Below, one piece after another: positions 25,786-35,066 of a stretch of DNA of 64,000 nt. A model generated the notes under the pieces. The model saw nothing but the letters and a program-made list of their open reading frames with translations. It was not told the origin of the DNA and searched no databases. How positions within the stretch are numbered: the stretch's first letter is position 1; each line of letters begins with the position of its first letter. Source of the DNA: CANKJK01 sp040081715. Its GTDB lineage: Bacteria > Acidobacteriota > Vicinamibacteria > Vicinamibacterales > UBA2999. A program made the position numbers and the translations under genes. Where the stretch lies: NCBI GenBank assembly GCA_040081715.1, contig JBEBFY010000001.1, forward strand, positions 186,001 through 250,000. The letters run 5' to 3'.

Positions 25786-26658
25786 CTACATCGACGCGCC
25801 TGGCCGATAGGTCGCAAAGATGATCGTGAATCCGGCCGCGATGTACTCCTTGGTCTGCGCCTCATTCGCCGTGACCATCCCGCAGTGCTTCTTCTTTGCG
25901 CGACAGGCACGCCCCACCTGACCGATGGCGGCCAGCGTGTCCGGCTTGGCATCCTCCGGGCTGTTCCAGCGGCCCTCTCCATAGTTCATCGTCAGGTCTG
26001 TGGGCCCGACCAGAACCCCCGTCACACCGGGCGTCTCAAGGATGGCGTCCACGCTGGCCACGCCTTCGGGTGTCTCGATCATCGGCAACACGATGAGCTC
26101 ACCCTGCGGATTCAAGGGCCAGAGGTCGGCGAAGCGCACGTACTCCGTGGGGTTTGACAGCCCCCAGTTCGCGCCGCCACTGCATCCGCAGCCCCTGCGA
26201 CCGCGGGGAGTCTTGTAGGGTGAGGACTTCAACTGGGGGTATCGCATGGCCTCGGTGATGCGAAGCGCCTGCTCTGCGCTTTCGACCTGGGGGATGACGA
26301 CACCCATCGCCCCACTCTCGAGCACCTGCTTGATGATCCACCGGACGTTCTGGTCCCCTTCGGGCGGAATCCGCACGATAGGTGCGAGTGTGGGTTGCCC
26401 CTGACTGTTCTTCGCGTCGAGCACCTTGCCAATGGACGCGCGAATCTCGGTGATGTCGTACGGGCGATGCTCGCGGTCCATAAACGCCCAGGTCTCGCCC
26501 GTGATCGCGGGCCGCCCGGCAGCGATGGCCTCAATCAGCCGGTTGACCCTGCGCGCCTGCTGGGCTTCGAGCGCCGGAGGATTGGTGGCCCACCAGAGGG
26601 CGGCCAACAGAATGACCGCAGGGAACCAGATTGGCGACCGAAACGAGCCCCGGGACAT
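25786..26658 (-). CDS. Signal-peptide-bearing HpcH/HpaI-family aldolase 1
   Basis: A 290-residue member of the class II pyruvate aldolase family (HpaI, macrophomate-synthase-like), which cleaves or forms 4-hydroxy-2-oxoacids using a divalent metal. Catalytic residues are retained: Asp and His in AFMDREHRPYD, Arg in VRIPPEGD, the metal Glu in PMIETPEG and metal Asp in VGPTDL. Unusually, the protein begins with a hydrophobic export sequence (FPAVILLAALWWA, then a LEAQQ cleavage-like site). It also carries a Cys-rich insertion (GCGCSGG) not found in its paralogue at 28703. The ATG at 26658 is chosen; a GTG at 26679 is possible. It lies downstream of the PQQ dehydrogenase. Confidence 0.83.
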   Translation of the reverse strand: MSRGSFRSPIWFPAVILLAALWWATNPPALEAQQARRVNRLIEAIAAGRPAITGETWAFMDREHRPYDITEIRASIGKVLDAKNSQGQPTLAPIVRIPPEGDQNVRWIIKQVLESGAMGVVIPQVESAEQALRITEAMRYPQLKSSPYKTPRGRRGCGCSGGANWGLSNPTEYVRFADLWPLNPQGELIVLPMIETPEGVASVDAILETPGVTGVLVGPTDLTMNYGEGRWNSPEDAKPDTLAAIGQVGRACRAKKKHCGMVTANEAQTKEYIAAGFTIIFATYRPGASM

Positions 26659-26733
26659 GCGTGTTGAGCCTAAGCCCACTGTTCCAAGGACGCATCCCAG
26701 AAAGATGGTACGGGTCGCTGCCGGGACGCCGGG

Positions 26734-28692
26734 CTAGGGCAGGCGAAGGGCGACGATTTCGCCTGGATGATTGGGGGCGCCAACCGGGACGACGATGAAC
26801 TGCTTCCCGTCGGCCATGTAGGACATCGGGACACCACTCTGATTGGCGGGAAGCGTGAACTCCGAGACGATCTGGCCGGTACGCTTGTTGTAAGCGCGAA
26901 ATATGGGACCCCCACCGCCGGGACCGGCGGCAAAGAGTCCAGACCCCTCGCCTGCGAAGAGCAACGTCTTCGTCACAAACAGGCCAGAGCGGTCGGGCTT
27001 CCCCGTCTTCGGCAGCGTCACACCCTTCAGCAGCGGATGGTTCTTGACGATGTCCGGCGTGTCACCGTTCGGCACCATCCAGACGTGATCGCCGGTATTG
27101 AGATCGATAGCCGTGATACGGCCCCACGGTGGTTTGACAATGGGCAACCCACCGGCGATGGTGGTGGACGCCCCCCCACCACCCATGCAGTACTTCATGG
27201 CGGGTACGTTGGTCTTGGGCGTCTCGCATGGCCGAACCGCGAAGACGCCGGGATACGTGGCCGACGCCACATACACGATGCCGGTTTCCGGGTCTGCCGC
27301 CCCGCCCTGCCAATTGCCGCCGCCAGTGAGATTGGGGAGCCCGATCGTGCCCCGCGTCCCGCTCGGATCGAACACGGATGGGGGCGTGAAGATGGGCCCG
27401 TAGCGGAACTGCGACAGCACCTTCATCGCCTCGGCCTTCACCTCGGGGGTGAAGTCGATCAGGTCGTCTGGCGTGAGACCCTGGCGGTCGAACGCGGCAG
27501 GCTTGGTCGGGAAAGGCTGCGTAAGCGACGCCTTCTCCGTCGGTACGTCCGAAGGGGCCACAGGTCGCTCCTCGATGGGCCAGATTGGCTTGCCAGTTAC
27601 CCGATCGAAGACGTAGAGCCACGCCTGCTTGGTAATCTGAGCGACCGCCTTGACCTTCCGGCCGCCGACCGTCACGTCGAGCAGGATCGGCTGGACCGGA
27701 ATGTCCCAGTCCCAGAGGCCGTGGTGGACGAACTGGTAGTGCCAGACCTTCTGGCCCGTCTTGGCGTTCAGGCAAACCAGGCTGTCAGCGTACAGGTTGT
27801 CGCCATGGCGATGGCCGCCGTACACGTCCACGGATGCCGTCTCCGTGGGCACGTAGACGTAGCCCAGTTCGAGGTCCGCCGACATCGGCGCCCAGACGCC
27901 CGCGTTTGAGGCGTACTCCAGCGAGCCGTTCTCCCACGTCTGGTTCGCGGGGTCGTCGCGCCGGGGAATTGTATGGAAGATCCACTGCCGGCGGCCCGTC
28001 CGAATATCGTAGGCACGCACGGAGCCCTGCGCCGGGGTGTCGACCGACTTCGTGCTGAACGCCGCGCCGATGACAACAAGGTCACCGACCACCAGACCAG
28101 GCGAGTTATAGCCGACGAACCCGTCTGGCGGAACCGGCCCAGACATACCCTCTTTGAGATCGACAAAGCCGCCCTTGCCAAAACCGGGGACAGGCTGGCC
28201 CGTCTTGGCGTTGAGCGCCACGAGCCGGTAACCGAGCGTCACGTGGAGAATGCGCGCCTCCTTGCCGTCCGTCCAGTAGGACACGCCGCGGCCCGTGGCC
28301 GACCGAGTCGGCGACTGGTTGCCGCGCTCGCCTTCATCGGATCGAAACATCCACAGCGTCTCGCCAGACTTGCCGTCTATCGCCACCACATCCCGTCGGG
28401 TACCAGCCGTGGTGTAGAGCACCCCGTTGACGGCCAGCGGAGTCGACTGGAGATAGGGATCCGGCCTCGGGCCGAAGTTATCGCTCTTCCAGCGCCAGGC
28501 GACCTGGAGATTCTTGGCGTTCTCCGCGTTGATCTGATCGAGCGGGGAGTATTTCGTGCTGCCGGTATCTCCCGCGTACGACGTCCAGTCTCCGCCAGTG
28601 GTACCTCGCTGTGCGGCGACGTTCAGGGAGAGGGCGCAGACAGCCAGCAGTCCTGCAACAACACCGCGGGCACGGAAGGTTCGGAAGGACAT
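26734..28692 (-). CDS. PQQ-dependent dehydrogenase (quinoprotein beta-propeller)
   Basis: A 652-residue periplasmic quinoprotein expected to oxidise an alcohol or sugar and pass electrons to a membrane or haem acceptor. A signal peptide (GVVAGLLAVCALSLNVAAQ) is followed by repeated propeller blades with W-docking motifs such as VVAIDGKSGETLWMF, LVALNAKTGQPVPG and DHVWMVPNGD. HHGLWDWDIPVQP carries the Asp that acts as catalytic base in quinoprotein glucose dehydrogenase-type enzymes, and GGGNWQGGAADPETG is a family signature. No haem motif is fused. The start is at the ATG 28692, 10 bases after the upstream aldolase stop. It is flanked on both sides by exported aldolases. Confidence 0.88.
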   Translation of the reverse strand: MSFRTFRARGVVAGLLAVCALSLNVAAQRGTTGGDWTSYAGDTGSTKYSPLDQINAENAKNLQVAWRWKSDNFGPRPDPYLQSTPLAVNGVLYTTAGTRRDVVAIDGKSGETLWMFRSDEGERGNQSPTRSATGRGVSYWTDGKEARILHVTLGYRLVALNAKTGQPVPGFGKGGFVDLKEGMSGPVPPDGFVGYNSPGLVVGDLVVIGAAFSTKSVDTPAQGSVRAYDIRTGRRQWIFHTIPRRDDPANQTWENGSLEYASNAGVWAPMSADLELGYVYVPTETASVDVYGGHRHGDNLYADSLVCLNAKTGQKVWHYQFVHHGLWDWDIPVQPILLDVTVGGRKVKAVAQITKQAWLYVFDRVTGKPIWPIEERPVAPSDVPTEKASLTQPFPTKPAAFDRQGLTPDDLIDFTPEVKAEAMKVLSQFRYGPIFTPPSVFDPSGTRGTIGLPNLTGGGNWQGGAADPETGIVYVASATYPGVFAVRPCETPKTNVPAMKYCMGGGGASTTIAGGLPIVKPPWGRITAIDLNTGDHVWMVPNGDTPDIVKNHPLLKGVTLPKTGKPDRSGLFVTKTLLFAGEGSGLFAAGPGGGGPIFRAYNKRTGQIVSEFTLPANQSGVPMSYMADGKQFIVVPVGAPNHPGEIVALRLP

Positions 28693-28702
28693 CCGTCGAG
28701 GC

Positions 28703-29551
28703 CTACAGGAGAATCCGATAGCCACGCTTGATGAGCCTTTCCCGGCCGGACTTGGTTGCCCAATTGGCCGCAAGGCCGCACACCACTTTCTTGACCCGAC
28801 AGGTATTCGCGATCGTCGTGAGGGCCTCGTCGAGTTCGGGGCTCGGCGGGTTCTCCGAGTTGGGTGCGGGCGGCCCGACGCCCAGGTTCATGCTGAGGTC
28901 GCTGGCGCCGACAAACACCGCGCCGATGCCTGGCACGTCCAGGATGTCGGGCAGGTTCTTGATGGCGGTGGGCGACTCCACCATCACCATGATGAAGATC
29001 TCGCCCTCGGGGTTGAGCGGCCAGACATCCGCGCGGCGCAGGTACTCGGCGCCATCGATACCCCACAAGGCCTTGACCCCGCCCGGTCCGTAACCCCGGA
29101 CGCCAGCTGGGCTCGGATACTTCGCGCCCTTCTGGGGCGGATAGCGCACCGACTGCACCGCACGGAGGGCCTGTTCCTTCGTGTCCACCTGCGGAAAGAC
29201 CACGCCGAGCGCGCCGGAATCGAGCACCTGCTTGGCAAACCAGAACGGGGTCTCAAAGCCGTACGGCGGGATGCGCACGACTGGCGTGCTCTGGAGCTGC
29301 CCGTTCGGCTTGCGCCGAGTCGCGAACTCCTCGAAACGCTTCTTCAGCCCGACGATGTCGTAGGGCTGATGCTCCATATCGATGAAGGTCCAGACGTCAC
29401 CGCTCTCGGCGACGCCGCCCTGCTCGAGCCGCTCGATGAGCGTATTGATGCGGACGCGGGAGCCGGCTGCCTGCCCACCCATCAACGGCGTCACGACACC
29501 CGACACAAGAAACAGCCCGACAGCCCACCCCGCACATCGCCGCAACAGCAT
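28703..29551 (-). CDS. Signal-peptide-bearing HpcH/HpaI-family aldolase 2
   Basis: A 282-residue paralogue of the aldolase at 25786. An export signal (GWAVGLFLVSGVVTP, cleavage near GQAA-G) precedes the pyruvate-aldolase barrel. The base pair Asp/His is in TFIDMEHQPYD, Arg in VVRIPPYG, metal Glu in VMVESPTA and metal Asp in VGASDLSMNLG. It lacks the GCGC insertion of its relative. GGGGAA lies upstream of the ATG. It sits directly before the PQQ dehydrogenase and 28 bases after an ankyrin gene. Confidence 0.83.
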   Translation of the reverse strand: MLLRRCAGWAVGLFLVSGVVTPLMGGQAAGSRVRINTLIERLEQGGVAESGDVWTFIDMEHQPYDIVGLKKRFEEFATRRKPNGQLQSTPVVRIPPYGFETPFWFAKQVLDSGALGVVFPQVDTKEQALRAVQSVRYPPQKGAKYPSPAGVRGYGPGGVKALWGIDGAEYLRRADVWPLNPEGEIFIMVMVESPTAIKNLPDILDVPGIGAVFVGASDLSMNLGVGPPAPNSENPPSPELDEALTTIANTCRVKKVVCGLAANWATKSGRERLIKRGYRILL

Positions 29552-29579
29552 CCCGGTTCCCCTGGTTCTCAGGTCCGCG

Positions 29580-31211
29580 TCAGCGGGTCTGGTGGTCGTA
29601 CTTGCCTGCGGCGAAATCCGCCTCCATCTTCAGGTCTCGATCAACCACAGCTCGTGCCTGGTCACCACGGGTCTGGAGGCAGCCGAAACACACCTTCGAG
29701 TCGACCCGCTGCCCATCGGTCGGCAGTCCCTTGGCCTGCAGCAGGTCGCGGAGCAACGCCGCCGTGTGCACCTGCTCCTTGTAGAAGTCGGTGTAGCTCA
29801 GCCCGTTGGCAACCGCCAGCGGCGTCCATCCGTTCTGGTCCTTCGCGTCGAGGGTGGCACCCTTGGACGCGAGGTACTCGACGATCGAGTTGACACCACG
29901 GTAGGCGGCTCCGTGAAGTGCCGTCTCGCCCTGGTCGTTCCTGGCGTTGACGTCGTTGCCCAGGTCGACGCAGATCTTGACTGCCTCGAGCACTTCCGGT
30001 TCCTGGCCCGGCAGAGACCCACCGTCCTCTCCGGGATTCCACTGCTGGAGGCCTGCCGCGACCATGAGCGGCGTCGTGCCATCAGCTGCCGGCAAGCTCG
30101 GCTTGGCGCCAGCCTGCACGAGAATCTTCATGACCTCGGTGTCGGTGACCTTCGCCGCCAGGAAGAAGGGCGTCGCACCGAGGCGGTTCAGCCGGTTGCG
30201 CTGTCCGTCCTTCATGCCGTTGCGTGTCATCCTCGCGTTGACGTTGGCGCCCTTGGCAATCATCTTCCGGATCACGTCCACACTGTCGGTGGTTCCGGTC
30301 GGAATCGGGCCGGGCGTGCCAAACCCGATGTTCATGCGACGGGTACGGACGGCCTGGTGAAGGGCGTTCCACCCCGCTTTGGCCGCGTTCGGACTGGCAC
30401 CCCGGTCGAGCAGCAGGTCGGCCACATCCCAATGTGCGTTGGCGGCGGCAACGACCAGCGCGTTCTCGCCGTCCGAGAGCTCGTCGTTGACATCGGCACC
30501 GGCCTCCAGCAGTGCCCGCACGGCGTCCAGGCTGCCAGCCCGCACCCCGAAGAGCAGCGCCGTGAACCGGGTCGGCGCCGGAGCGCCGAATGTGTTGCCG
30601 GACTCCGACATGCGCATGTCTCCAGCGGACGCATTGCTGGTCCGCGCGCGGACGTCAGCGCCAGCCTCGACGAGGGTGCGAATCACGCCGGCATTGTTCT
30701 GGGCCGCGGCCCACATGAGCGCTGTCTGCCCCCTCAACTCATCCCTGGCATCGACGCGCGCGCCGTGCGCGAGCAGCACACGGACCGCATCGACGTTTCC
30801 GGTACGAGCCGCCGTCATGAGCACGGTTTCGCCCTCGGGGAGCGCACTGTTGGGATCGGCTCCAGCCTTGATCAGACTGGTGAGCATGCCGGCATGGCCG
30901 TTGAGCGCCGCAAGCGACAGGGGAGCGACGCCGTAGCGCGACGTCGCCTTCGCGCTCGCCCCAGCCTGCAGGAGCAGGTCAACCGCGACCTGGTCCCCGC
31001 GCTCTGCGGCCCAGTGGAGGGCGGTCGAGCCGTCGCCCAGCGGCGCGTTGACGTTAGCGCCCGCCCGCAACTGCGCCCGCAGCGCTTGATGATCGCCTTT
31101 GCTGATCGCGTCCACGAGCGCGGTGGTATGCACTTCGGCATAAAGGCCTGCCCCGCCGAGCACGACTACAAGACAGACGCCCACGAACCCGCACAGCTGA
31201 TGTCTGGACAT
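29580..31211 (-). CDS. Secreted ankyrin-repeat protein (module B)
   Basis: A 543-residue exported protein built almost entirely of ankyrin repeats, about a dozen 33-residue units with GDGSTALHWAAERGD, LLLQAGASAKA and GQTALMWAAAQNN type consensus. The signal is MSRHQLCGFVGVCLVVVLGG with a strong GAGGAG 8 bases upstream, which sets the start. Near the C-terminus it carries a CFGC pair (Cys-x2-Cys without the following His), like a haem-c motif that has lost its His. Ankyrin repeats bind other proteins; in this position the likely partners are the DUF1552 and DUF1592 proteins encoded just upstream. It is paralogous to the ankyrin gene at 41083. Confidence 0.88.
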   Translation of the reverse strand: MSRHQLCGFVGVCLVVVLGGAGLYAEVHTTALVDAISKGDHQALRAQLRAGANVNAPLGDGSTALHWAAERGDQVAVDLLLQAGASAKATSRYGVAPLSLAALNGHAGMLTSLIKAGADPNSALPEGETVLMTAARTGNVDAVRVLLAHGARVDARDELRGQTALMWAAAQNNAGVIRTLVEAGADVRARTSNASAGDMRMSESGNTFGAPAPTRFTALLFGVRAGSLDAVRALLEAGADVNDELSDGENALVVAAANAHWDVADLLLDRGASPNAAKAGWNALHQAVRTRRMNIGFGTPGPIPTGTTDSVDVIRKMIAKGANVNARMTRNGMKDGQRNRLNRLGATPFFLAAKVTDTEVMKILVQAGAKPSLPAADGTTPLMVAAGLQQWNPGEDGGSLPGQEPEVLEAVKICVDLGNDVNARNDQGETALHGAAYRGVNSIVEYLASKGATLDAKDQNGWTPLAVANGLSYTDFYKEQVHTAALLRDLLQAKGLPTDGQRVDSKVCFGCLQTRGDQARAVVDRDLKMEADFAAGKYDHQTR

Positions 31212-31242
31212 TCGCACGACTCCTCGCAACCGGCGCAGGTTC

Positions 31243-32574
31243 TTAGATGCCCGCCAGTGGGCCCTTGCTGTCGGCGATGCGATCGACGTGCACGCCCACC
31301 TTCTCCAGCAGGGTGACGCCAAGGCCCATGAACGGTGTGTTCTCGGGGACCACCACGTGCCTGCCGCTGACCATCTGACCGCAGCCGCCGCCCGCAATCG
31401 CAACAGGGAGGTCCACCGGCGTGTGGTGGTCACCGTCTCCCATCCCGGCCCCGTAAAGAAGAATCGCGTGGTCGAGCAAGGTGCCGTCCCCGTCCGGGGT
31501 CGCCCGCATCCTCTCCGCCAAGCCCGCGAACAGGGACACGTGGTAGGCGTTGATCCTCGTGTTCTGCTGGATCTGGTACGGCTCATTCTGATGGTGAGAC
31601 ACCGTGTGATGCCCATCCGGCACACCGATGTGCGGATAGGTGCGGCCACTGGACTCCCGTGCAATCTGCATGCACGACACACGGGTCACGTCGGCGCGGT
31701 AGGCCAGGAACAGCAGGTCGATCAGCAGGCGGGCGTGCTCGTCGTACTCGTCTGGAATGCCCGACGGCTGCTCGACGGTCGGCAGTGGCGCTGATTCGTT
31801 GTTACGCTCGGCCTTCTGGATCCTCGTTTCGATGTCGCGCACGGCGTCCAGATAGTCAGCGACCGTGCGCCGGTCACCTGGCCCGAGACGCCGCTCAAGG
31901 CGCGAGAGGCTGGCCGAGACTGAATCCAGGATGCTCCGATCCGTCCGCATGGCAGCCAGACGCGCGGACACGCTCCCGCCATCACCGAACAACCGTTCGA
32001 AAACCACCCGCGGATCGCGCTCGTGCGGCAGTGGCGTATTGGGCGTCCGCCAGGATGTCGAGTTCAGGTACGCGCAGCTGTAGCCGTTCTCGCAGTTGCC
32101 GACCGTGAACGTCGCTTCCGTCGTCAGTTCAAGGGAGCGCAGGGAGGTGTCCTTCCCGAGTACGTCGGCGGCGTACTGGTCGATGGTCTTTCCGGCGGTC
32201 AGGTCTGAGCCTTCCGTGCGCTTGGGAAGCACACCGCTGAGCCAGCCTCCGTGGGCACGGGTATGAACCCCGCCACCTTCACTTGGGCTGATGACTCCGA
32301 GGTTTGCCAACCCGCTCACGACGACGACCTGGCTCCTGAGTGGTTCAAGCGGCTTGAGAATGGGCGTGTACTCGAAGGACGTCCCGCCGTTCCCTTTTGG
32401 ATGAAAATTCGGCAGATACATGCCGTTGGGCACATAAAAGAAGCCGACCCGGGGTATGGCGGTTGGGGCCGCCGACAGGGCTGGCGCCATCGCATCCAGC
32501 ATCGGCAGCGCGATGCCGGCACCAAGACCCTGCAGGAAGGTCCGCCGAGGCAACGCCAACTTGTTAATGATCAT
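31243..32574 (-). CDS. DUF1552 Tat-exported protein (module B)
   Basis: A 443-residue protein of the DUF1552 family, of unknown function. It has a twin-arginine signal at residues 9-28 (PRRTFLQGLGAGIALPML), then the conserved VPNGMYLPNFHP segment, GGVHTRAHGGWLSG, the central GDRRTVADYLDAVRDIE helix, and a C-terminal YGAGMGDGDHHTPVDLP region with His/Asp residues that could bind metal. Tat export implies folding, perhaps with a cofactor, before crossing the membrane. GAGGAG lies 6 bases before the ATG. The gene is 15 bases after the DUF1592 gene and before the ankyrin gene. A second copy is at 42641. Confidence 0.9.
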   Translation of the reverse strand: MIINKLALPRRTFLQGLGAGIALPMLDAMAPALSAAPTAIPRVGFFYVPNGMYLPNFHPKGNGGTSFEYTPILKPLEPLRSQVVVVSGLANLGVISPSEGGGVHTRAHGGWLSGVLPKRTEGSDLTAGKTIDQYAADVLGKDTSLRSLELTTEATFTVGNCENGYSCAYLNSTSWRTPNTPLPHERDPRVVFERLFGDGGSVSARLAAMRTDRSILDSVSASLSRLERRLGPGDRRTVADYLDAVRDIETRIQKAERNNESAPLPTVEQPSGIPDEYDEHARLLIDLLFLAYRADVTRVSCMQIARESSGRTYPHIGVPDGHHTVSHHQNEPYQIQQNTRINAYHVSLFAGLAERMRATPDGDGTLLDHAILLYGAGMGDGDHHTPVDLPVAIAGGGCGQMVSGRHVVVPENTPFMGLGVTLLEKVGVHVDRIADSKGPLAGI

Positions 32575-32589
32575 GTGTCACTCCTCTAA

Positions 32590-35043
32590 TCAGTGGGACG
32601 GGTTGGCGTCAGCGCCTAGGCTTCGCATCATGAAGGGCGCGCTCTCGACCACGCCCTGCACGATCCGCTGAAATCGGTATCCGCCCGGGGCGGCATCACG
32701 GGCGACCTTGCGAACGGCCGGCATGTCGTAGTACTCGACGCCGCGGCCAAGGGCATAGGTCAGTAACTTCTCGGTCATCGTGTTCACGAAGGGCGCCGGA
32801 TTCTTCGTGAGCACTGCGCGTAGTTCCACCACGCCGTCAAACTTGCTCCCGTCCGGAAGGACGCCGGTGGCGTCGATCTTGTTGTAGGACTCGTCCACCG
32901 TGCGCCAGCGACCGATCGCGTCGAAGTTCTCCAGCGCGAAGCCGGTAGGGTCGATCAATGCATGACACGCCGAGCACACCGGATTGGCCCGGTGCTGGGC
33001 CATCCGCTCGCGAACGGACAGCGTGCGGCCCTGGGTCTTCTTGTCGACGAGAGCGGGCACGTTGGCCGGGGGCTCCGGAGGCGGCGTTCCGAGCACGGTG
33101 TTCAGAATCCACTTCCCGCGAAACACCGGTGAGGTACGAATCGCGTGGGAGGTGATGGTCAGGATACTGGCGTGCCCGAGGATGCCCCGGCGCGGGCTGT
33201 CGTCGGGCAGCGCGACCCGACGGAAGTGCATGCCCTTGACGTTCGGAATGCCGTAGTGCTGCGCGACTCGCTCGTTCAGGAACGTGTAGTTGGCGTTCAG
33301 CAGGTCCACGACGCTCCTGTCCTCGCGCACAAGGCTCTCGAACAACAACTCCGTCTCGCGCTTCAGGTCGTGCCGTAGCGTATCGTTGAAGGTCAGCGAG
33401 AACGGGTCGCCTGGCCTGACCGTATTCATGTTGCGCAACTGCAGCCACTGTCCGGCGAAATTCAGGGTGAGCGCTTCGGCCTTCGGATCGGCGAGCATCC
33501 GGCGGACCTGAGCCCGCAGCGCTTGTGGCTGGCTCAGGCGGCCGCGCTCCGCCAATGTCAGGAGTTCGTTGTCGGGAATGCTGCTCCAGAGAAAGAACGA
33601 CAGGCGGGAGGCCAACTCCAGGTCCGAGACCCGGTAGACACCCGGGCCAGTGCCCTTCGCCGGCCCGCTCGGGTGCGGGGCGTCGGTCTCGATCCTGAAG
33701 AGGAACCTCGGCTCGGCCAGCATGCGCCGCAATGCCATCTCGATGCCCCCGTCGAACGTGCCGGCCTGGCGCTGGCCCTGACGATAGAACTCGAGCAGCG
33801 CATCGAGATCTTCTGTCGGAACGGGGCGGCGGTAGGCACGGCGGGCGAGACCGCCAAGAATCCGTCGTGCGCACGGCTCGTTCTCGGCGGCCGAGGCCGG
33901 GCGGCAGATGAAGATGCGGCGGCGACTGGGCGTCTCGCCGGGCCCGGCTGGATTGTAGGGACCCATGACACGAACGGCAGTCAGCACCGGCTGCCGCCCA
34001 CCTGGGCCACCATCGTTTCCGGAGACCCGAGGGTTTTGGAACGGCTCGCGCACCTGCTCCAGCAACACGGACGGTTTCTGAGAAAAGAACGCCGCGACCT
34101 CATGCGGGCCGGCCTGGACGGGAATCCTTACCAGGAGCTTGTCTGCCTCGTCATATCTGACGACGACCGCGTTCCCAGGCGCGTTACCCGAGCCGCTCTG
34201 CGTTCGGGGGCCGATGGTGAAAGTCCGAATCGGCAACCCATCCAGTGTGATCTCCACCTTGTGGACATCCTGGCTCGTGCCCGCACCCGTGACCTCAAGG
34301 CGGATCTCGTACTCCGCGTCCTGAGGGAACAGGTGCGTGACCGTCGTTCCGCCGCGCGTCCCGAACGGCAGACCGGCCATCCGGGCATGCTGCTGGCTGT
34401 CCGGCTGCAAGCGATAGGTATCCGAGTCAACGGCCGCTGGTGCGCCGCCGACGGCCATTCGGGCGATCGTCTTCGCGGTCGAGAGATAGCGCTCCAGCAG
34501 GGACTGCGACAGCTTCAGCACGCCGGCGATATTGTCGAACCCGTAGCTGGCATCATCCAGCGGCAGGAAATCGTCGATGTTGACTTCCAGTGCGAGGAGG
34601 TCCCGAATCGCGTTGTGGTACTCGACCCGGTTCAGCCGGTGAAACGCCTCGGTGCGCCCGGGGTTCGGACTGGCCGCGGCCACGCGGTCCAGCTCGGTCT
34701 CGAGCCAGTTCACCATCGATTCGTGCGCCTGCGCATCCGGACGGGGCTGGCCGCTCGGCGGCATCACGCCAGCCTTCAGCTTCCGGGTGACCTTTTCCCA
34801 GACCAGCGGGTCGGCGGCCAGGTTGGTCACGTCCGCTCTGTCGAGGGTCAGGTTACCTGCCTTTGTCCGTCCGTTGTGGCAGGTCACGCAGTAGCGGTCC
34901 AGCAGCGCGCGTTGGGGGTTCGCGCCAGGCGCGGCCTGCGACAGCCCCCCGGCCATCACCGTGGCCGGGACCAGAAGGGCCAGCCCCAGACAGGCCAGCC
35001 CCGATAGCGTTCCGCGCACTTGGCTCTTCCGGATCTTCTTCAC
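32590..35043 (-). CDS. DUF1592-type multidomain haem protein (module B)
   Basis: An 817-residue exported protein with the DUF1587-DUF1595-DUF1592-DUF1588-DUF1585 series known from Planctomycetes and Acidobacteria. A signal peptide is followed by a first haem motif CVTCH at residues 52-56 and RAMPPSGQ-like KLKAGVMPPSG. The central part has FHRLNRVEYHNAIRDLL, LASRLSFFLWSS and NFAGQWLQLRN. A second CSACH is near residue 690 in DUF1588, and the C-terminal YALGRGVEYYD follows. The GTG at 35043 has GGAG 9 bases upstream; a GTG five codons earlier has none. Predicted as a c-type cytochrome-linked enzyme of unknown reaction, coupled to DUF1552. Confidence 0.88.
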   Translation of the reverse strand: MKKIRKSQVRGTLSGLACLGLALLVPATVMAGGLSQAAPGANPQRALLDRYCVTCHNGRTKAGNLTLDRADVTNLAADPLVWEKVTRKLKAGVMPPSGQPRPDAQAHESMVNWLETELDRVAAASPNPGRTEAFHRLNRVEYHNAIRDLLALEVNIDDFLPLDDASYGFDNIAGVLKLSQSLLERYLSTAKTIARMAVGGAPAAVDSDTYRLQPDSQQHARMAGLPFGTRGGTTVTHLFPQDAEYEIRLEVTGAGTSQDVHKVEITLDGLPIRTFTIGPRTQSGSGNAPGNAVVVRYDEADKLLVRIPVQAGPHEVAAFFSQKPSVLLEQVREPFQNPRVSGNDGGPGGRQPVLTAVRVMGPYNPAGPGETPSRRRIFICRPASAAENEPCARRILGGLARRAYRRPVPTEDLDALLEFYRQGQRQAGTFDGGIEMALRRMLAEPRFLFRIETDAPHPSGPAKGTGPGVYRVSDLELASRLSFFLWSSIPDNELLTLAERGRLSQPQALRAQVRRMLADPKAEALTLNFAGQWLQLRNMNTVRPGDPFSLTFNDTLRHDLKRETELLFESLVREDRSVVDLLNANYTFLNERVAQHYGIPNVKGMHFRRVALPDDSPRRGILGHASILTITSHAIRTSPVFRGKWILNTVLGTPPPEPPANVPALVDKKTQGRTLSVRERMAQHRANPVCSACHALIDPTGFALENFDAIGRWRTVDESYNKIDATGVLPDGSKFDGVVELRAVLTKNPAPFVNTMTEKLLTYALGRGVEYYDMPAVRKVARDAAPGGYRFQRIVQGVVESAPFMMRSLGADANPSH

Positions 35044-35066
35044 GTCGATCAACTCCACGGTTCTGG

